Source of the DNA: Chytriomyces cf. hyalinus JEL632
Taxonomy: Eukaryota; Chytridiomycota; Chytridiomycetes; Chytridiales; Chytriomycetaceae
Direction: 5' to 3'
NCBI GenBank assembly: GCA_025435555.1
Contig: JAIWWG010000014.1
Coordinates: 248,001 to 312,000 of the forward strand
DNA length: 64,000 nt
Shown here: positions 1 through 11,403 of the stretch, piece by piece
Layout of the letters: every line of letters begins with the position of its first letter
Numbering within the stretch: position 1 is the stretch's first letter
Program-made: the position numbers and the translations under genes
Notes under the pieces: model-generated
What the model was told of the DNA's origin: nothing
The model's database searches: none
What the model saw: only the letters and a program-made list of their open reading frames with translations

Positions 1-1149
1 TGTTTGTTTCAAGATTGATGATGAGTTCCAGATTTCGTGCAGTAATGTGGTCTTGTTGTTTGATAATGTGACATTTTGAGGACTCAAGGATTTGAGCGTT
101 GATCCATGGTGTTTACAAACCAATGCTCATAATTCCGTCCAAGGAGAAAAACTTGAATCTCAAGCTGTTTCGATAGTAAGTGATTTCATCGCGCTCTTCG
201 ACGTACCTAATTGTTTTCCGGGGGGTCAAGAATCTTAGAAAAAGACAGGGGCATTCATTCTCACGTCAGAATTGCGGCCACACAAGATGTCGCAAAATAT
301 CTGATAATTCGAGAGTATGCGGTTGGATTCAGTTGAAACAAGTGGCAAGAATAATGAAAATCTCGAACAGCTTGGATGATAGCCCAGGAATCACGCTTTC
401 TTCGAGGGAAAATTCGGAAATGTTTTGTAGACCTGTATCAAGAATCAGTATGATCGAGCTGGCGCTCGCTGAAACAGTACCTTTATTTTGGTTGAACCAA
501 GCGCGATTAACTGGAACAATGAGGTCCGCCCCGAAATCGTCCTCAACTGCAAATTTTGAATGGTGATGGTTACAATTTTGTGGGACAGTTTGTTGTTTTG
601 GCGTTATCTGACGGGTTTTGACCAGACGCGACTTAAACGGCTCTATTAGCGTATTCGACACAAGAATCTATGTCTCGAAATCAGCCACTGAAAAAGTTCG
701 AGGACATTGATTGTTGCTCACTTCTGAAGGCTGGACGAGGTGAAGTTGCTGAAGGGTCTTTGAAAGGTACGTGTCACTTCACAATCAAGACAACTTAATC
801 CATTCGAAACACGTACTTTTGAGTACTGCTGTGTGTCCGCATACTAGATATTTTGGAAAGATAAAGTCTTGATGAAAATAATAGGGACAGACACAAGCAC
901 GAACCTGGCTCAAGGACAACTCCCCTGCAGCCTTGTCAAAGCAGACCAGGCCAACTTCGCTGGCAGTGCCTACCGAGGAAATCAAACTTACAACAATGCG
1001 AGTTGAACACAGAAGTTCGCTCACTCACCACGTCCCTCGCTCAGCGCCACAACCACATTTGACGCCCAATTTGCTACAGAGGTCGCCATCGACATCGCCG
1101 TTGATGGTCTCGATGCGGATGCTCGCGAGTGCAGCCTTCGGCTCGCCAT
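1..1149 (-). CDS. MSH4: MSH4, MutS-homologue 4 (5' part, cut by window edge)
   Basis: Meiosis-specific MutS homologue that, with MSH5, stabilises recombination intermediates for crossovers. Exons read on the minus strand are 1029-1149, 905-969, 827-843, 722-776, 623-667, 481-541, 369-432, 265-300, 121-206 and 1-51, and the phase is kept throughout (601 nt, about 200 residues). Landmarks matching the MSH4 N-terminal domains are VVVALSEGRG followed by SEVGLVCFDKAAGELSLSQ, then PSEILVSNT, AWFNQNKGLQ, YFATSCVAAILTYVEE and IDHITARNLELIIN (family pattern: VIVAVVEGRG, ILSQF, IMSNT, FNETKG, AAVAALLKYVEF, MIDSSSAQNLELL). The ATPase half lies beyond base 1. The start at 1149 is the first in-frame ATG of the first exon. 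The acceptor of the exon starting at 541 is the least certain junction. Identity is confident, and single splice sites less so. Confidence 0.85.
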
Positions 1150-1665
1150 TTTGCCTTGCGAATGCGCTTTTCGGACGTCTTTTTATTCAAGCATCCAAAA
1201 TTTGAGATGTCTAGCATTTGAAGGGCGGAATAATCCCTTTTTGCCAGTTCTTCAAAAACGGACCCGGTCAATCAAAATGCTGCGACGCAACGCCGCATTG
1301 ATAAGTCGTGAAAATCACCTGGATGCAAGGTGCCGTCGTGTGGATGCCTGTATATGGCCTGGCGGGCACGGTAGCTCATTCGGACCGTAATCAACATTCC
1401 CAAGAGTTGGTGGACTTTTTCTTACATTGCCACTGCCCCCTCAGTCGCTCAACATTGCGCAGACGACATACGCAAGCTGAAGCATGTGTGTTCGCGGATG
1501 CTGCTCTGACTGGCGATCACCTCTGTTAGCGCACTCAAGCAGGTGACGATAGGCGCAAGCTGAATTATGTAGAATGCGGTTCCGCTCCGCTCCTGCGCGG
1601 TGTGGTTCAAAAAAAAAATAACTTCTCAGTTGAAAAAGCCGTTGCTTGACCTTTCCACACAACAC
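1150..1665. other. Divergent intergenic region, MSH4 / LRR gene
   Basis: 516 bp between the start codons of MSH4 (minus) and the LRR protein (plus). It holds only short open frames without recognisable domains on either strand. An A-run lies just before the LRR start, at about 1609-1619. It presumably contains both promoters and possibly a 5' UTR exon of the LRR gene. I see no defined motif. Confidence 0.5.
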
Positions 1666-4600
1666 ATGGATGACCTGCATCAAGTTGCTCAACTCGTCCG
1701 CGGTACAATCCAACCAAGCGCATTACCTGCACGAGCTGACGGAGTTTGGAACTGGGACTGGAGTACACCAGCGGAGGTCGTGATGAACAAATCGTCATCA
1801 GAGTCTCTTGCATTCAATTCGTCTGCTCAACCAACGCCATTCACGCCGTGTCCTCTTTCTCTGCCTCTACGTCTTGTTCACGCCATATCTATAAACCCCG
1901 CTCTTGATGCTGCTCTGTCTCAATCGAAACCACAAGCCACCCAAAATGAGTCACACGCGCCTGCGACGCAGGCATTCTCTCTCTTCAACTTGGTTTTCAG
2001 CGCACCTTCTTCTCAACCCGGCGAGCCCCTGTCGCTCAATACCCTGCTCTCAATGTTGGATAAATTCAATGCCCTGCACATTGAGTGCGATCACTTCAAC
2101 GACAGCCTCCAAGGTCTTACTTCTCACCGAGTTTGATTGAATAACTCTTCTCAATCGACTTCTCATTTGCAGAGTATACCGTCAATTTGGCGATTTTCCC
2201 GCGTCTTGCTTCACTCCGGATCTCAATACCTGATGCGCAGATCTTGTCCAAACTGCGCTTTTCAGCTCGGAATGGCTCACCATCTATCCGTGCGTTGACC
2301 ATCTCCTCAATCCGGGATACTCCTGATTTCTCTCTGACGTTGCCTGACTTGACAAACTCGACTGTCGTCAGAACCTTTCTGGACCTCAGCGCAATTCCGT
2401 GTTTGAATCTGAGGAACCTTAATTTGGATTTGCCGCTGATTTCAAACTTGGCTCCATCGCTGGCCAACATTCGATTTCTTGACCTGTCGCAAAATTGTAT
2501 ATCATCATTTCCTTCAGCCCTCGACCAATTGCCATGCTTGACTGCTTTATCTCTCGCGTCCAATCGACTAACATCGTTTTCGGTAACCGTGAAATGTTAC
2601 ATGCTCGAATCAATCGCTGAAATTCTGGCATATGTTCATACAATCAGGTGGGACGCAACGACACTCAAAATTCGAACGTGTCATTCAAATGCCTGTCCCA
2701 TCTTTCGCTTTCGTCGAACTCAATCGAAGTCATAGCGGATTTTTCTGACAAGCGCATATTTCCCGTGCTCCAGGCTTTGGACCTGCGACACAACAACTTG
2801 GACGACGTCTTGCAACTAAAAGGTTGCAGTGTGATTGAATCCTTGACCGACGTGCTTGTTTATGGAAACCCTGTTGCTCAGCAGGTGAAATGTTTTACAT
2901 CATTTTTGGCCTTTGACAAAGTCATTCAACGAAAGCACAATTCGTCTTGCCACAGGACTCCCATCGGCTCAATATCTTCACTTACTTTGGCGCCCGAGCA
3001 ACGCTGCTCAAACTCGATGGGCAAACCCCAACCCAACGCGAACAGAAAGAAATTCTCGCAAGTCTAACGATTGCAGCATCCACGTCGTCCGCCACCCGAG
3101 TTAACGTTAAGTCCACTGCTCTCCATACAGCACGTGTGAAACCTTCAGATGTTGAATCACCCACCAGCAAACTCTTGCAGCATCAACCGCAGCAACAGCG
3201 GCATAAAAAAGCGACTGGTCCTGGCGTCAAGCGAAAAAAAAGCAAAAAACCTGCTGTGGCGATTGTGGAAGATTTTCCTGTTGTTGGCATGGATTCGCTT
3301 GCCGAGACAAGTCCATCACCTCTTCGTTCTGCCGACGGGATTGATGATCAAGTGACCCCTTACATGTCACCTCACAAGAGTATTGGAAAGCTAGCAATGT
3401 ATGAAGAAGATGGAGCCAGTGAGCCACTGGACTTAATGATGGAGAGCATGTACAGTGACGAGCGAAGTTGTACACCCGTCAGTGAAGGAAATGCTGGGGC
3501 GAATCCCTTCATGAACTTGATGATGCGAGCAGCATCGACTTCTGAAAACGCGATGCCTGATGAAAATACAAATGTCGGGGACGCACGTGTACTTGAAAGA
3601 AGTAATGAGGACGACATTCCACTCCATTTGGATGCTGTCCGACTATACAGTGGATCTAGTGCCAGCGTTGTGGGCGATACTGAAGGCCAATCGGATGTTT
3701 TGACCGCGAGACCAGTGGGATTGAATGTGGCTGCGGAGCGTCGTCGTGCGAATGAGGGGAAAAAAATCAGCCGGTATTACGACGCTCCAACAGATTTCGT
3801 ATTTGGTGGCGGTGGCGATACATTGAGTGTTGCGACGAGTGATGATGAAGACTCGCTCACGTCTCCGCTTTTGCACTACAAGGCGAATGCAGATGCAGGA
3901 ACGGATCGCAGCAACAGTGACGCGTCATTGGGGACAGATGGTCAGCGAAGTCCTGTGTTGGGAGGCATAAGCGGTACTCGCGGAGATCGGTCGTTGGGTA
4001 ATGGTGGAATCAGCGTTGGTCCGTCCCCCTTACGAAGCATGAGTAGTGGCTCGGATGCATTATTGCCGTCGTCCGCTAGTGCAGACCAAAGCAGGTCTTT
4101 AAGTAGGATGGACAAGCTGGAAAGAAGCGTGGCGGCTGCCACCGTTTCTTCTGGACGGCAAAGCCCGCAGCTTGAAGATTCCACGTTCATGCGCCGTAAC
4201 CAACCTCATACAGCAAAACCCAATTTTCCAAAAATGAAGGCGATGGGAAATCCCTTTGGTTAGTTTCCTTGGCTTTAATTCATCATCGACTGATCAGTCG
4301 AACGAACAGAGATGCAAGAGTCAAAAACCTCGCTTTCTTCTTCACCGACATCCACTTCGACCAAGCTCTCACAAAATTCAACACCTCTCGCTCAGACGCC
4401 CTCTTTTCTCCGAAAAACGACTGCAAAGGCAGCAGTTTCCAATGACATTAGCAAGCCATTCGTAGAATTCACATCCACTACTTTGCGGCAGGCAGAAACT
4501 GCTCTTGAATGGCAAAGGAAAATGGCGCATGTTCAAGAAATTGCCAGAAAAGAAACGCAGCAGCTTGCTGCTTCTATTTCTTCGAATTCTGATGGGGTTG

Positions 4601-7600
4601 AATCAAAACTCTCACTTTCCGCTGACCGATCTGGGGGAGGCGGTTTTCAAGAAGCGCTGAATTTTACAAAAAGTGGAGGAGACAGTAGCCTGAATCCAGC
4701 TTCCAGACTTTTTAATAGTCGATCTGCCACAATTGGCATCAATGGGGGTGTTGGAGCTGCGAGCGGGAGTGGAACTGCCGCGTTGGATACCGTCGGTCCA
4801 TATCGCCGCGTCTATGAATTTGAGCCTACATCTCGCATTCGTGATGATGAAAGTGTGCGATCCCGCCCAGTACAAGTCACTTACTTGGAAGGAGCGACCG
4901 TTTTTTCACCAGCTGCATCGGGAACTTCTGGCAGTGAAAGGGGCAGCGAGCCTGGAGATTTGAATGACTTTGGGGCCAGCAGCGGTAGTGGAACTACTGC
5001 AGTGAGTGGAGGAAGCTCACTTCCTTCAAAACGGGAAAACGTTGCGCCATTGAATCAACCACTTTCCCGAAATCTTGCCCAGCCGCAAGCGTTGCGGTCG
5101 CCTCCTGTTCGGCCAAACGAAATGAACTTTAAAGGTCTGCCACGCCACACAATTCGAAGCGGGCTTTATGGGAATAGTGAAGGTGGCGATTCAGGAATGG
5201 ATTTGACGCCGAGGTTGATTCTTGCGCGACCAGTAACTTCGAATATAACCGTAAGACGAGCTCATCAGGATGGTTCTGAGGCTGGCAGTGAGATGAGTGG
5301 AACTGCAAGTGTATATTCATCATTCCAGCAGCGGCAAAATGCTGCAAATGTTCGAACATCTGGATTGAGCCGTGGAGGCGGAGTCGCCAGTAGTGTTTTC
5401 AGTGGAGACAGCGGGGGCTATTCCGTCTTCAGTGGAATGACAGGTCGAACCACCGGATCGGCGAGCATTCGAAATTATTTGCTCAACCATGGATCTGGAA
5501 AACCACCTGCTTCAGCCCTAGTATTTCCACGTGCGCCCAACGTACCGTTTTTATCCATCAACAACTCTCTTCAACTCCATTTGAAGTTCAACGTGTTTGC
5601 AAATGATCAAGAAAAGATACTCGCGTGGGTTGCAGGGTCCATTGTTCCGCAAGTCTCTCCATATATTGAAGGTGTCGCGGGAGGCGCAACAACCTCCGGT
5701 CGACGACGCGACAGTGCTTCGTCAGCATCCTCCTTTTTAATGGGAGCTCCAAAAGCCACACCCGATGCAAAAATTTCCGCCATCAAAGAACGCATGCAAA
5801 CTGTCGAAAGAGCAGGATACATTCTCCTCACGGACAAAGCCATCTATCTCTTCACCCCAACATTCCCAATGCCGTATAACCCTTTCACGGGTAGCAACCG
5901 CACGACCCCTGCCGCAGCCGCAGCCGCCAATGCACATCTTTCAAACGTGATTGCTCAAGTGCGATACGATGACCCTACTCGAAGCCTGAAACTTGCACGT
6001 AAAATCCCACTCACGCATCTTGCTCGTGTGGATGTGGGACCCAACAGGCAATATATGGGAATTCACTTTCTAGCGAATGATGAGAAGGCTAATTCAGGTT
6101 CCGCCAATGGTGGTGGTGGCAGTGCTAGTGGCGGGGGTGGTGGAGGAATTGGAGTAGAAGCGAGTCTGAAAGTTGGGGGTGGTCGGGCGGTTGGATCTGA
6201 ATCTACAAAAAAGCTGCCACTTTCTGGGATTCGATCCATCGTCTTTCTTACCCGCGATCGCACTGCCACGTCTCGAGTGTTGGACAATCTGGTTCCTTTA
6301 CTGTATGAGTCGACTGGGCGTCTTGTAAACAGCAAGTTTAACTTGAAAGGTGCAGATGGAAAAGTCAAGGTTGTGAATCAAGATGTAGAATGGAGTTTGG
6401 CGGCTTTGAGGTCAAAAGTTTTGTTGAAGCAGACTGCTGCAACCGCAAATGGCAGGGGAGGATTCAAAAACGTTGTGTTCAATCAAGTCGACATTGATGG
6501 ACGGATTGATTGGAGAGATGTCGTTGCAAAACGAAACGGCGTGGAGATGGAACCCCCAGAGAAGAAGAGCTGGTTGAGTGGGATTTTGAATAGTGGGTTT
6601 TCCGGTGGCTCGTCCAATAACGTGGCTGCGGAACCTGTGCAATCATTGCAACGGACAAGTGAGATTTTGAATGACAATGATTTGGACAAGGCGACAACAA
6701 ATGCAGTGGTGCTTGACAAGGTGAGACATTCAATTTCGAAATTAAGCTACAATCGCATGCTCATCAAAACCGTTCCATCTCCAGGTCAACTTTGAATTCC
6801 TGAAACTATATTTGCTGGTCGGCTGGATTGTTCCGCACAAACAGGCACCACCGACGGCTACCAAGACGAAAATACCTCCGTCTGTGACTGTCACAGTAAA
6901 CAGCGTCACACTTGTAGCCACTGCTGAATATATTTACCTGACGAACGAGCGCTTTGATGCATGGCCTCCGCCGCTCTTCCCACTCTCGACTCGACCCGCC
7001 GCACATGTAAACTCTCCGTTTCTAGAGCACGCAGCGGCTGTAGCAGCCGCCAAGCAGCGTGGACCCAACAATGCACCGCGTCCACCACCACCAGATCCTT
7101 TCCAAGGTCTCTTGGCGCCTGAAATCAACCAGTACTCGCCACCACTTCGTGTCGGTAGAGTTTGCGATTTAGTCCGTTGCGAGCGATGGAAAACATGGCG
7201 ATGGAAGTTGGGTCCTCATGTGACGCAAGTGGAGGAAGCACCGCCATTGGAGCAAAATATTGCCACGCTTGTGCAGAATGGGGCGATTGGTATTGTCCGG
7301 GCTGTCGAGGGGGAATGGCCTATCGGTGGAGGGAGTAGTAGTAGTTCCAGTGTGAGTTTGGAAGATAAAAAGGCAAGAGCAGGGGCGACATCTGGGTGGG
7401 AATGGTGGGTGCGGGTTGTTTTCAAAGATTCTGAGAGTGTGGAGGGACAGCCGAATAGTGCATCAAGTGACACTCCTGGTCCTTCTTCCAATGCTTCTTC
7501 TTCCTCGATGGCCGGGGAGCGCACTGGGAGTAGTGGGCGCCATGATTCAACGGCACCAAAAGAGTATTTTTGGGATTTGGTGTTTTCAACGCTGGATGCC

Positions 7601-7864
7601 GCCAACGAATTTCTAGAGTTTGTAAAAGACGTGCGTGGAGTCAAACCGGTACATGAGACGGAAGATATGGCAGTTTCAAATGGGTTCGCTTCAGAAGAAG
7701 AAGAAGAAAAGGAAAACGGAGCAAACGAAGGAGGTGTGAATGCAAGGGAACCAGATTTCCCTGTAGCAAAGGAAGAATTTGAAGAGATTGAATTTGCGCG
7801 CGACTCTCGTTTGTTTGATCGGGTTGCGTGGGATGGTGTTGGGTTGGTGATTGGTGACGACTAA
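1666..7864 (+). CDS. Large LRR / PH-like protein, STK11IP-like
   Basis: Exons 1666-2113, 2173-2582, 2648-2884, 2956-4258, 4310-6720 and 6785-7864 keep phase and give 1,962 residues. Residues about 160-390 hold leucine-rich repeats (for example IRFLDLSQNCISSFPSAL, LTALSLASNRLTSF, LQALDLRHNNLDDV), followed by the post-LRR segment FTYFGARATLLKLDGQTPT. Then comes a long Ser/Gly-rich disordered region. A PH-like module follows at about 1225-1530 (ILLTDKAIYLFTP, then RSIVFLTRDR), with a second C-terminal part (VATAEYIYLTNERF, EYFWDLVFSTLDAANEFLEFV). LRRs plus C-terminal PH-like domains in this order resemble STK11IP (LKB1-interacting protein 1) and its fungal relatives, which are scaffold proteins linked to vesicles. 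It is much longer than the human protein. The N-terminus could lie in an upstream exon: codons before 1666 are open but have no ATG. The family call is inference, and the gene structure is well supported. Confidence 0.75.
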
Positions 7865-7940
7865 AATACTGTTTTTTTTATTGTACAAATCACCCACATC
7901 GTCACTTTGGCAATCAAAAAAAAAAATAAGAGTGTGTTTT

Positions 7941-8947
7941 TCATTGCTGAGAGGAAAGGAGAAGGGCTACACATGCCTCACGAATATCCCTTTTTAAATA
8001 CAGAATCAAGCCAGGAGTCAAGAACACGTCCAACGCCGCCATACCCGACACCACATTACCAAACAAGGTTGACGGATTCGCCCAGTAATCGGCCGTATGC
8101 AGCCAAACAACATACGGAATATAGCATAGAACCATTGCAGAAGACATGACGATACAGCTTTTTAAAACGCACCAAGCAATGCGTTGGCGGTACGCAAGTT
8201 CTTCGGGTGACACGAGCGAATCCGAATCCACGGTTTCCGTTTCGTTTTCCCAAGAAATTATGCTTGCAGAGTCACTGGTTGAGGTGGTTTGAGATGCTTT
8301 TACTGATTCGGAGATGGTGGTGGTGGCGCTGCTAGATTGCGCAATGAGTTGTGTGGTGTATCGGTATGTGCGAGTGTAGCAGAAGATCATGCCAATGAGA
8401 CATATGGAGAAACATGAGGTGATCAGGGTCCTCCATATGACAAAGTAGTTGAGTTCTGCGGGTTGAAAGTCCAGTTCTGCTGGCTGAGTGAAGGAATTAT
8501 GTAAGTCATTCATTTCCAAGTGGGAAGGCGAGAGCAACTCACGGATACAATGATGACGGCCACGACAGCAACTATAAACACAAGCAAGACAGAGTATATG
8601 ACAAGGTAATGCCTCAGCCGAAGCGATTCCTCCTTGCACACAGTATAGAAACGCTCCAAGCTGAGGATAAAGTTTGCGCCAAAGATCAGGATCAGGACAG
8701 TGTTTGACAGGATGGCGTAGAAGCTGCTGTCGTGGTTGCCGTAGAGCAGATAGACGACATCGTTGATGACGTTGACGAGAGACCATGTCTGGCAGAGGAG
8801 CAGCAGGGTGCCGATGGTGCGCAGATGCTCGTTGAAGATGAAGAGGGAGGTACGCAGGACCATGGCCAGCAGGATGAAGCCGTTGAGGAGGAAGCCGACA
8901 GTCCAGATGGAAATGAGGACGGCGAGGACAGTGCGGGTCCACTGCAT
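7941..8947 (-). CDS. Seven-transmembrane receptor, rhodopsin-class-like GPCR
   Basis: Exons 8543-8947 and 7941-8483 (59-nt phase-0 intron) encode 315 residues. Seven hydrophobic segments lie at about 7-31, 42-68, 75-97, 112-135, 148-172, 235-263 and 275-298. The three signature positions of class A (rhodopsin-like) receptors are present in variant form: ERF at 98-100 after TM3 (E/DRY), CYIP at 255-258 in TM6 (CWxP), and TPGLILY at 291-297 in TM7 (NPxxY). The third intracellular loop is Ser/Thr-rich (about 183-225), and the C-tail is short. There is no N-terminal domain and no Cys at the top of TM3, so the usual TM3-ECL2 disulphide is missing. The start at 8947 is the Met directly before TM1. 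Upstream in-frame Mets would add an unlikely 95-residue tail. Ligand unknown. It lies tail-to-tail with the LRR gene, 76 bp apart. Confidence 0.7.
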
Positions 8948-9494
8948 GCGATGGGAGGATGAGATGGAATATGGGATGGATGAGTTGGGCCTTTCAATTT
9001 TTTGAAATTGGGAACTTGGCAAAAATCTTGAAATTAATGTGGCTTGAAGGCGATTGATGGGGGATGGATGGGATGCATCGACATGGACCCAACACAGACA
9101 CAGACAGACAGACAGGCAGGCAGACAGGGACAGCAAAGGTGGCTTCCACCGCGACGCGCGTCTCGTCTTGATCCACTCGATGCGCGATCCAGTCAGTCTT
9201 GGGAGCAGCCATTGCAAAGACTTACCTAACATCAAAAGCCATCAAAAGCCAAGGCAGAAAAAGTTGAAGTCATGCAATGAGTTGGTTGGCCTTCTGCTCA
9301 AGACGACGATAAGGAAGGAGCCTTACTGCGAGGTACATAGAATAAATGTGCCTCAACATGTCACCTCTGCCTTACGCTTACGCGCTGTGCGTTTTTTCAG
9401 TTTTAAGGGAAAAGGTCCGTTCTTTTTTTATTTTACCAAGTTGTCTATTGGACCCTCTTTCAGCTGTGCTGCCAGCAGCAACATTTACGCTTCT
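8948..9494. other. Intergenic region with CAGA-type repeat
   Basis: 547 bp upstream of the receptor gene and downstream of the DOMON gene (both minus strand). It contains a CAGA/GACAGG microsatellite near 9091-9130. No gene was recognised, although frames on both strands are open for 60-160 codons. Confidence 0.4.
9091..9130. repeat. CAGA / CAGG tetranucleotide microsatellite
   Basis: An imperfect run of ACAGACAGACAGGCAGGCAGACAGG type units, directly readable. It sits about 145 bp upstream of the 7TM receptor start codon, so it is probably in its promoter or 5' UTR. Confidence 0.85.
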
Positions 9495-10358
9495 TCAAAC
9501 AAACAATGCCAAAACAGACACTACAGCTGCCACACTGAATGACCCCCGAAGAGCAGAACCCACATACAATGGTGCAGGGCTCGGGTTTCCAACAAATTGC
9601 GGAATCGCCGCCAACGACGCAGCAGCAGCTGCCGATTCGTCAGACTGTGTAGGAGCCTCGTCACTTGCCAACGAGTCACTTTCAGCCGCGGTTTCTACTG
9701 GCGCCACGGTGGAGATTGCATCCGTTGATGAAAGTGAACTGGAAGCAATCGAGGAGGATGCTGGAATGTCAGTTTGTGGTGCAGCTGGAGGCACCGAGGA
9801 AACCGGTGCTACCACAGGAGCTTCGGCCGACGGAGCTGGGGGTGCTTGCACTGGAACAGGCTCAATCAAGGTTCCACGAAGATTTCCGTATCCCCCATTG
9901 TGGAATGGAAGTGACGATGTTGGGTCGGTAGCAGTCAAAGACACACCCGTTGCCATGGCCCAAAAGAAATCGCCTTCAATTCCAGCTCCAAACGGTAAAC
10001 GGCTACTCGTTCTCTTGAAAACAACATCCCAATTCCCGCTTCCATCAATCGTCCCAGAGACCAAGCTTAATTGGTTAAGGTTTCCATTATCTCGCGACCC
10101 TGTGCGATCACTGACAATGAAGGATGAGCCAGAGTACCATACAATGTGCAGTTGGTCTGAAGACATTGCCGAGCGAGTGGTGGAGAAACCGATGCCGACC
10201 CATTGCGCATTCGCGGTGGCTGGAACACGGATCGCGAGGGAGGTGGTGCCGTCGCCGTTGTCCTGGCCGTTGAAAGTGATGCCGGTGGATCCCGCAGCGA
10301 TGACGGCGGCCATGGCTGGAGCGAGGACTGTCGCGAGAAGGAGCAATGCAGTCTGCAT
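9495..10358 (-). CDS. Secreted DOMON-domain protein, predicted GPI-anchored
   Basis: Single-exon gene, 287 residues. A signal peptide (MQTALLLLATVLAPAMA) begins at the Met at 10358. It is followed by a DOMON (cytochrome-b-type, beta-sandwich) domain at about 18-160, with WVGIGFSTT, MSSDQLHIVWY, WDVVFKRTSSRLPF and GDFFWAMA. DOMON domains bind haem or sugars and occur in extracellular redox proteins such as cellobiose dehydrogenase. Residues about 165-260 are Pro/Ser/Ala-rich, probably O-glycosylated stalk. The C-terminus has a small-residue site and a hydrophobic tail (SFSVAAVVSVLALFV), as in GPI-anchored wall proteins. There is no fused catalytic domain, so the role is likely electron transfer or sugar binding at the cell surface (inference). 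A TG microsatellite precedes the start codon. Confidence 0.8.
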   Translation of the reverse strand: MQTALLLLATVLAPAMAAVIAAGSTGITFNGQDNGDGTTSLAIRVPATANAQWVGIGFSTTRSAMSSDQLHIVWYSGSSFIVSDRTGSRDNGNLNQLSLVSGTIDGSGNWDVVFKRTSSRLPFGAGIEGDFFWAMATGVSLTATDPTSSLPFHNGGYGNLRGTLIEPVPVQAPPAPSAEAPVVAPVSSVPPAAPQTDIPASSSIASSSLSSTDAISTVAPVETAAESDSLASDEAPTQSDESAAAAASLAAIPQFVGNPSPAPLYVGSALRGSFSVAAVVSVLALFV

Positions 10359-10363
10359 GTAGT

Positions 10364-10377
10364 ATGTGTGTGTGTGT
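10364..10377. repeat. (TG)n microsatellite
   Basis: Short TG dinucleotide run immediately upstream of the DOMON gene's start codon, within its 5' leader. Confidence 0.8.
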
Positions 10378-10551
10378 ATAGTGGGTGAGACAGCTGTGTT
10401 AGGATTTAATTTCAGTGGGGCGATTTGCCACATGAAAATCTAATTGGGTTTACTAAATACCTCCCCGCCAAACCCAACCATCGTCGTTTATTATGTGTGT
10501 CCAAGATGGCCGTCGAATGCACCGACACCGAATGCAAAAAACAAACATGAA

Positions 10552-11403
10552 TTACTGCCGACTGAGCAGTTCCCTCAACGCTGCGTTCCTTCGCAGGAGC
10601 CCTTCCACAAACATTTTCCCTCCTTCCAATATCTCCACGCGGCTGCTGCCATCCGCAGATCCCACACTAGACCCGTCTCCTTCAATCGGAGGTTTCATCC
10701 CAACCAGCATCGACAGCTCATGCAACGAGGACCGCACTAACGCCCGCCGCCTCTGCTCGGCCACCATATGATTCGCCTTTTTTTCTTCCGGCGTCAAAGC
10801 GACTCGGTTTAAAAGTTCTTGCTTTGACTTTCGGCCACGCTTTCGTGGCCCCGGTGGTGGCGGATTGGTAGATACAGGTTCCGGAGATTGCCGTTTGAGA
10901 CTCGGTGATGGGCCACTTGGGATGTTGTGAGATTCAAGGTGGAGTGCCACAGCAAGTGGTGCCGAAATCGCTGGAGCGGCGGGAAATGAGAAAAGAGACG
11001 GCAAACCAGGGAGGGATTCTGCATCGTTTGTTACTGCTGGATACGAGTTGTGAGCAGATAAGCTGGGCAGCTCATCCATTGCGGGTAGAGTTCCGCAAGA
11101 TTTCTGAGCCATGGAAATCTGCAGCTGCTGCTGTTGACTCAAGAGGACTCTCAAAGGAGGCAGCTGAGTTGAGTAGTTTGCAAACGTGTTCTGAACGTGC
11201 TCAGACTTGAAGGATTTCATGGATGGACTGGGGATGGGTGAAGGGGTTGGTGAGCAGCCCATGTCGAGGTCTGGACTTAATCTGGAACCCATAGCCCTGG
11301 TGGCTGGTGGAAGCTGGTGGAACGTTTGGGGCGGCATGGTGTGTGCGTGATGGGGATGCTGAGGTTGCTGAGGGTCCAAAGACAGAAGGGGTTGCGCACT
11401 CAT
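10552..11403 (-). CDS. bHLH transcription factor A (Mlx/Ino4-like basic region)
   Basis: Single exon, 283 residues. The N-terminal two-thirds is low complexity (Gln/Pro/Ser/His-rich). An AT-hook-like basic stretch RKRGRKSKQELL precedes the bHLH domain at about 205-283. The basic region NHMVAEQRRRALVRSSLHEL has His at E-4 and Arg at E+4 around the conserved Glu, the class-B arrangement that reads CACGTG. The loop is long (GMKPPIEGDGSSVGSADGSS), and helix 2 is RVEILEGGKMFVEGLLRRN. No long leucine zipper follows. It is a tandem paralogue of the gene at 12063-12992, with the same motif order and near-identical basic region. It probably binds DNA as a homodimer or as a heterodimer with its neighbour. 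Target genes unknown. Confidence 0.85.
   Translation of the reverse strand: MSAQPLLSLDPQQPQHPHHAHTMPPQTFHQLPPATRAMGSRLSPDLDMGCSPTPSPIPSPSMKSFKSEHVQNTFANYSTQLPPLRVLLSQQQQLQISMAQKSCGTLPAMDELPSLSAHNSYPAVTNDAESLPGLPSLFSFPAAPAISAPLAVALHLESHNIPSGPSPSLKRQSPEPVSTNPPPPGPRKRGRKSKQELLNRVALTPEEKKANHMVAEQRRRALVRSSLHELSMLVGMKPPIEGDGSSVGSADGSSRVEILEGGKMFVEGLLRRNAALRELLSRQ

Noticed and set aside
1600-1665. Upstream extension of the LRR protein from 1600
   Set aside because: The frame is open but begins at GTG after an A-run. The first ATG is at 1666, and no acceptor with a convincing upstream exon was found.
8732-9005. Acidic plus-strand frame antisense to the 7TM receptor
   Set aside because: Complement of hydrophobic membrane-segment codons, which commonly yields Glu/Asp-rich antisense frames. 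No support as a gene.
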